Notes under the pieces: generated by a model
Seen by the model: only the letters and a program-made list of their open reading frames with translations
What the model was told of the DNA's origin: nothing
The model's database searches: none
Made by a program: the position numbers and the translations under genes
Shown: piece by piece, positions 59,643 through 64,000 of the stretch
Numbering within the stretch: position 1 is the first letter of the stretch
Layout: each line of letters starts with the position of its first letter
Assembly: GCA_963787375.1 (NCBI GenBank)
Contig: CAWBCR010000026.1
Location: forward strand, 1-64,000
Length of the DNA: 64,000 nt
From: CAWBCR01 sp963787375
GTDB lineage: Bacteria; Chloroflexota; Anaerolineae; Aggregatilineales; UBA3940
Direction: 5' to 3'

Positions 59643-61133
59643 TCAGAAGCGAACGTAGCCGGAGGGGTTGACGGCGACGCCGTAGCGCAGCAGCTCGAAG
59701 TGCAGGTGCGGGCCGGTGCTGTTGCCGGTCGAGCCGCTCTTGGCGATGATGCTGCCGCGCGGCACCCAGTCGCCGCAGGCCACGTCGACCTCCGACAGGT
59801 GCGCGTAGTAGGTTCGCCAGCCGTTGCCGTGGTCGAGTACGACCAGGTTGCCGTAACCGACCGGGTTCCATCCGGCGAAGACCACCGTGCCGCTGTCGGC
59901 GGCGTAGATGGTCGAGCCCAGCGGCACCGCCAGGTCGATGCCGGTGTGCCACGGGTGAAACAACTGCGTGATGACATAGCCGTGAACCGGGCGGATGAAG
60001 TAGCCGGTCCCGGCGCGGGACGGCTGCACGCCCACACACAGCCCCGATCCGACGCTGGCATAGACCACACTGCTCGACCCGGCGGTCGCCGCCGGGATCG
60101 ACAGGACCGACCCGACGGCGATGTACGACACGTTCTGGATGCCGTTGGCAATTGCCAGCGACTGCACGGTGACACCGTAGCGCAGCGCGACGCTCGACAG
60201 CGTGTCGCCGCGCTGTACGGTGTAGGCGGTCGCCGTCTGGGCGGGGTAGGGTCGCGCGCTCGCACCCGCTTCGGGCACGTTGAGCACCTGCCCGGCGTAG
60301 ATGCTGTCGGGGCGGGTGAGGCCGTTGGCCGCTGCCAGCCCGTCGACGGTGACATTGTAGGCCACGGCAATTCTGGACAGCGTATCGCCGGGCTGCACGA
60401 CCACCGTGCGCCCGCCCTGCGATCCCGACACGTCCGCTGGCGACGCGGCGGACGGCGCCTCCGCGACTTCGCTGCGCGAGGCCGGGACGCTGATTTGCAG
60501 GCCGGGGTAGATGGCGGTAGGGCTCGATAGATCGTTGGCTGCCAGCAGGTCATCGACCGTGACGCCGTAGATCAGGCTGACGCGGTACAGTGAGTCGCCG
60601 CGTTGAAGCGTGTAGGACGCTGCGCTGGCCAGCAGGTTGGCCGAGGCTTCGCTCGACGAGGCCACCCCGGTGACGACCGGGATGGTCAGCGAACGGCCGA
60701 CGTAGATCGTGTTGCGGTCGGGCAGACCGTTGGCGGCGACGATCTCTTCGACGGTGACGCCGTAGCGCCGGGCGATGGCGCTCAGCGTATCGCCGGCGCG
60801 GATGGTGTACAGCGTCCCGCTGCCGGACGGCGCGGCGCGCGGGATCACCAGCACCTGCCCCACGTAGATCAGGTTGGGATTGTTGAGCCCGTTGGCCTGC
60901 ACCAGCTCGCTGACGCTCACACTGTAGCGCAGCGCGATGGCCGTCAGCGTCTCGCCGGCGGCGACCACGTGCGACGTATCGGTCAGATTGGGCTGCGTTC
61001 CCGCGCTTGACACAAGCACCACGCCCAGCGCCGGCAGCGCCAGCGAGGCGATGATCCACACGTATGAGACCAATCGCTGCACGCGCTCGGATACGGGGCG
61101 TCGTCGTGAGGGTTGCGGCCTGAAATGCTCCAT
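59643..61133 (-). CDS. Cell-wall peptidase: five LysM domains and M23 (LytM) domain
   Basis: 496 residues. An N-terminal TM/signal anchor (YVWIIASLALPALGVVLVSS) is followed by five LysM repeats at about 54-98, 107-151, 174-216, 246-289 and 306-349, with the usual GDTLxxIAxxYxVxxxxLxxANxL pattern. The M23 peptidase domain at about 375-495 has the zinc ligands HTGID and HLHFEL, plus YGNLVVLDHGNGWRTYYAHL. It should bind and cut peptidoglycan cross-links, acting in wall remodelling or cell separation. The frame is intact. Confidence 0.92.
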   Translation of the reverse strand: MEHFRPQPSRRRPVSERVQRLVSYVWIIASLALPALGVVLVSSAGTQPNLTDTSHVVAAGETLTAIALRYSVSVSELVQANGLNNPNLIYVGQVLVIPRAAPSGSGTLYTIRAGDTLSAIARRYGVTVEEIVAANGLPDRNTIYVGRSLTIPVVTGVASSSEASANLLASAASYTLQRGDSLYRVSLIYGVTVDDLLAANDLSSPTAIYPGLQISVPASRSEVAEAPSAASPADVSGSQGGRTVVVQPGDTLSRIAVAYNVTVDGLAAANGLTRPDSIYAGQVLNVPEAGASARPYPAQTATAYTVQRGDTLSSVALRYGVTVQSLAIANGIQNVSYIAVGSVLSIPAATAGSSSVVYASVGSGLCVGVQPSRAGTGYFIRPVHGYVITQLFHPWHTGIDLAVPLGSTIYAADSGTVVFAGWNPVGYGNLVVLDHGNGWRTYYAHLSEVDVACGDWVPRGSIIAKSGSTGNSTGPHLHFELLRYGVAVNPSGYVRF

Positions 61134-61303
61134 GTGTCACGATCTCGCTGTGGTGGTGGCCTGTCGCCGGTCGACTCAATCCATGTGCGATTATAACTGT
61201 ATTTGTCAAATCGCGCTGAGTGGTGCAAGCGAATCCCCTTCGCTGACGGGCGGCGAGGGGGAAGGGCGGTTTCATAGGTTGGATAGCCACAGACGTGCGT
61301 CGC

Positions 61304-61723
61304 TCACTCGTCCTTCGGCTCGAACTTCAGCGAGGCTGAGTTGATGCAGAAGCGCTGCCCGGTCGGGCGCGGGCCGTCGTCGAACAGGTGGCCGAGGTGC
61401 GCGCCGCACGTCGCGCAGGTGACCTCGGTGCGGACCATGCCGTGGCTGGTGTCGCGGTGCAGCTCGACGTTGGCCTCGTCGAGTACGTCCCAGAAGCTGG
61501 GCCAGCCGCTGCCGGAATGGTACTTCGTCTCCGAGGTGAACAGCGTCGCGCCACAGGCCACGCAGTGATACGTGCCCGCCGCGTCCAGGTCGACGTACTC
61601 GCCGCTGAAGGGCCGCTCGGTGCCCTTGAGCCGCGTGATCTGGAACTGCTCCGGCGTCAGGCGCTCCTTCCAGTAGGAGTCGGGCTTGTGCTTGAGATCA
61701 GGCTGATCGGTCGTGTCGCTCAT
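61304..61723 (-). CDS. msrB: Peptide methionine-R-sulfoxide reductase
   Basis: 139 residues from MSDTTDQPDLKHKPDSYWKE; GGGGAAG precedes the ATG. The four zinc Cys are in CVACGATLF and CATCGAHLG. The catalytic Cys is in QRFCINSASLKFEP, and the substrate segment YHSGSGWPSFWDVLD is well conserved. It repairs methionine-R-oxide in proteins. Longer open sequence upstream to 61786 has no similarity. The gene stands alone. Confidence 0.95.
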   Translation of the reverse strand: MSDTTDQPDLKHKPDSYWKERLTPEQFQITRLKGTERPFSGEYVDLDAAGTYHCVACGATLFTSETKYHSGSGWPSFWDVLDEANVELHRDTSHGMVRTEVTCATCGAHLGHLFDDGPRPTGQRFCINSASLKFEPKDE

Positions 61724-61887
61724 GGCGATCTTCCCCTTGTGTGCTGTGGGCGTTGACGTGCTGCTATGAGTGTATCGACGGACCACGCCCGGCGTCCAGC
61801 GGCGCGCCGCAGGAAAGTTGCCCTCGTCCCGGTCCTCAGATACGATGAAGGGAACGACACACGCGCATCGCTAGTGGGAGGAGAACC

Positions 61888-63178
61888 ATGCATCTATTGC
61901 GGACGAACCGCTGGATCACGCCGCTGGCCTGCTGCCTGGCGCTCACGCTGGCGCTGACCGCCTGCGCAGGCAGCGCGACGGCGACGCCCACGCCGAGCAA
62001 TCGCACGCTGGTCGTGCAGGCGGTGACCGGCACGGTCGAAGTGACGACCGCCAAGGGCAAGACGACGCCGGCGCAGGTGGGAGATACGCTGCAGGTGGGC
62101 GAACTCGGTGCGCACCTATGACAGCAGCAGCGCGGTGCTCGAACTCGACGCCGGCAATGTGGTCGTCATTGCCGAGAACACCACGATGTCGGTGGCGGCG
62201 CTGGGCGGCGACCCGGCCAACCCGATCACCCGGTTCTTCATGAACGTGGGCACGGTGTTCAGCATGCACCCGTCGGCGCTGGGCACGGGCGGCCTGTACC
62301 AGGTCGATACGCCGCGAGGCACCGCCTCGCTGCGCGGCTCGTACGTCAGCATTTCGTACCAGCCCGGCTCAAGCACCAGCAGCCGCATCACGTGCCTCGA
62401 AGGGCACTGCTCGGCGACGAGCGCCGCGCAGACCGTCGAGCTGATGGACAAGCAGGCGGTCGACATCGACCCGCAGGGCAAGATTGGGACGATAGGCCCG
62501 CTGACGCCCAAGGACATCCAGGACTGGACCAAGGCACTCGACGAGGCGAAGAGCGCGGGGCTGCTGCCCAACGTCCAGCCCGAACAGCTTCTGCCGGCAG
62601 CGGCAGGCGTGCCGCTGATCGACCTGACCGGCATGACGATTGACGACGCGACGGCGGCGCTGCAGGCGCTGGGCCTGAGTATCGTCGTCTCGGACAGCAA
62701 GCCGTGTGTCAACGCCGAAGCCGGGCAGGTGAGCGCCCAGAGCCCTGACGCCGGCACCACCGCCGACGCCGGCACGACAGTTGAGGTGGTGGAGTGCACC
62801 GGCGCGCCGGCTACCGGCGACGTGCAGGTGACGCTGACGTGGGGCTCCACGTCTGACCTGGACCTGGTGGTGACCGATCCCGACGGCAACCAGATCTACT
62901 ACAGTGTGCCGTTTTCGCCGACGGGCGGCAAGCTCGACGTGGACGCCAACGGCTACTGCACCCCGCCGCTGACGACCTCGCCGGTCGAGAACATCTACTG
63001 GGGACCGGGCCAGGCCCCGCACGGCACCTACACGGTCGAGGTGGTGTACAGCATCGACTGTAACAGCATCGGCGGGGTGGCGTACGAAGTGACGGTGCTG
63101 GTCGACGGCAAGTCGACGACGTACAACGGGAGCGTGACGGAGGGCGACGATGTGACGGTGACGACCTTCACACGCTAG
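61888..63178 (+). CDS. Lipoprotein with FecR-like, PASTA and DUF2135-like domains, one frame break
   Basis: About 430 residues after repair. GGGAGGAG precedes the ATG. The lipobox is LALTACAG, then a Thr-Pro stalk. The FecR-like part (VQAVTGTVEVTTAKGKTTPA, VDTPRGTASLRGSYVSI) is split by the break at GAACTC (62101-62106); dropping one A reads QVGDSVRTYD. A PASTA domain follows (VPLIDLTGMTIDDATAALQA and TVEVVECTG) and then a C-terminal DUF2135/YfaP-like domain (VTLTWGSTSDLDLVVTDPDG). PASTA domains usually bind muropeptides, so a wall-sensing role is likely. No TM or enzyme motif. Confidence 0.82.
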
Positions 63179-63761
63179 AACCACGGCGGATGGCTGGCGC
63201 TGTATTCAGTTTGTGGGTGCCCACGGACGGCTTGTGGCCGGGAGGGACACGACGGGTTGGGGGGCCGAAGATGTGGGCTCGGCCCCTCACTCGCGATGGC
63301 CGCCGAAGCGCGGCAGACGACCATCGCCTTTCCGAGCGCCCGACTCTCCCGCCGCCGCCTCCGCCTATGGCGGGTTGACAATCTTGCGGCGGGCGCGCTT
63401 GAAGGCGCTGTGATGCGGAACCCCGTGTGACCGACTTCCTTCCTTCTCGCCACCGAGCGCCCCCTGCGCGGCAATCCATAATCTGCACGGGCGACGGACG
63501 GGGCGGGCGCGGCGCGAGCGTCGCGACGTTGGCGGGCGGTATGGTGACCATCATAATCACCCTGCCGTGGGTCCCGCTGCGGACGCGGCGCGCGCGCAAG
63601 CGCCGAGAGATAGTGCGTTCCGCCGGATAACTTTCCGGCGCAGCGCGTAGAACTTATGTTCTGAAACCATTGTAGGGTAGGGCGGGGGAGGAGTTGAAGG
63701 GGTCTTTATTGATCATCCGTATAACAGGAGGTTAGAGTTTGCTAACCGAGACCTCACCGCC

Positions 63762-63841
63762 GCAAATGAGCTCTGCTCATTTGCTAGGCAGAGTTGCCCA
63801 TCGGGCAAACTGCACCCTAACCTCTCCGCCCGGCGGAGAGG
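63762..63841. repeat. Cluster of three short inverted repeats
   Basis: GCAAATGAG-CTCTG-CTCATTTGC (63762-63784), AGTTGCCC-ATC-GGGCAAACT (63792-63811, one mismatch) and CCTCTCCGCC-CGGC-GGAGAGG (63821-63841). The last resembles the hairpin at 17.71 kb. Confidence 0.55.
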
Positions 63842-63924
63842 GGAACAGGATCGCGCGGGGCAAGCAGGAAGGGGCCCGCAAAAACAGCACGGACAAGTAC
63901 GTCCGCAATCTAGACGAGTGAAGC

Positions 63925-63953
63925 TTGTAAAATAGCACAGATATGTGTACTAT
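63925..63953 (+). promoter_or_regulatory. Sigma-70-type promoter at the right edge
   Basis: TTGTAA (63925-63930), 17-base spacer, TACTAT (63948-63953), 32 bases upstream of the ATG at 63986. Confidence 0.45.
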
Positions 63954-64000
63954 CTATGTGGGTGCAGCCTTGCCTGGAGCCAGCCATGCCGGTCTTCCTG

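Larger units (their letters stand above)
63179..64000. other. Gene-free terminal region
   Basis: No frame shows family similarity, and the short open frames at 63.19-63.63 are low-complexity Arg/Pro. The region contains hairpin repeats (63762-63841) and a promoter near 63925. A possible start codon (ATG at 63986, with GGAG at 63976-63979) begins a gene that runs off the window. Confidence 0.5.

Noticed and set aside
63190..63630. Short frames in the right-hand spacer
   Set aside because: Low-complexity Arg/Pro/Ala content, no ribosome sites, no family similarity.

Overview
The window is GC-rich DNA (roughly two thirds G+C by eye) that most resembles a chromosome of Chloroflexota, probably an Anaerolineae-like member. 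This is inference from the gene families: an alternative complex III subunit (ActD) at the left edge, many lipoproteins with Thr-Pro linkers, Ser/Thr kinases with extracytoplasmic domains, SH3b, LysM, PASTA and NBR1-type envelope proteins, a T-box serS unit and a membrane pyrophosphatase. No rRNA, phage genes or CRISPR array were found.

Layout. 1-2.0 kb: actD is cut by a compact, lower-GC PvuII-type restriction-modification island (R, C, M genes plus C-box). 2.0-4.5 kb: a T-box-controlled unit (membrane protein, then serS) on the minus strand. 4.8-13.7 kb: DoxX-like protein, channel-like protein, a PP2C-TM-FGE fusion, H+-pyrophosphatase, EamA transporter. 13.8-20 kb: HEMGH lipoprotein, ABC exporter, an orphan DppB/DppC permease pair. 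20-28 kb: a receptor kinase, an IS4-type element whose transposase has an in-frame stop, a six-SH3b protein, an epimerase, an NBR1-type lipoprotein. 28.1-30.7 kb: three tandem, badly broken TPR/Yip1-like membrane genes. 30.8-35.8 kb: pyruvate-dehydrogenase-type E1alpha, E1beta and E2 with an ATP-grasp and a GNAT gene embedded and no E3. 35.9-45.5 kb: DUF922 protein, then a coupled operon of a STAND/TPR NTPase, five tandem DegV paralogues and a polytopic membrane protein, followed by a DegV scrap and two tRNA-Ser genes. 45.8-55.2 kb: small enzymes, two STAS proteins, a 267-bp direct duplication around a lipoprotein gene, PspC, and two kinases, one fused to a trypsin-like protease. 55.2-63.2 kb: a CcrM-like GANTC methyltransferase operon, hydrolase, LysM-M23 peptidase, msrB and a FecR-PASTA-DUF2135 lipoprotein. 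63.2-64 kb: hairpin repeats and a promoter for a gene beyond the edge.

Many genes carry single-base frame breaks. Outside the Yip1 cluster I located 17, and 10 of them sit on or within a few bases of a GANTC or near-GANTC string, several as the identical hexamer GAACTC where removing one A restores both the frame and GACTC. The window itself encodes a CcrM-like (GANTC) methyltransferase. The simplest reading is systematic long-read base-calling error at methylated GANTC sites, so most broken genes are probably intact in the organism.

The most system-like novelty is the STAND NTPase to five-DegV operon. Other notable items are the PvuII-like island, the kinase-protease-CGHxH protein and the phosphatase-FGE fusion.
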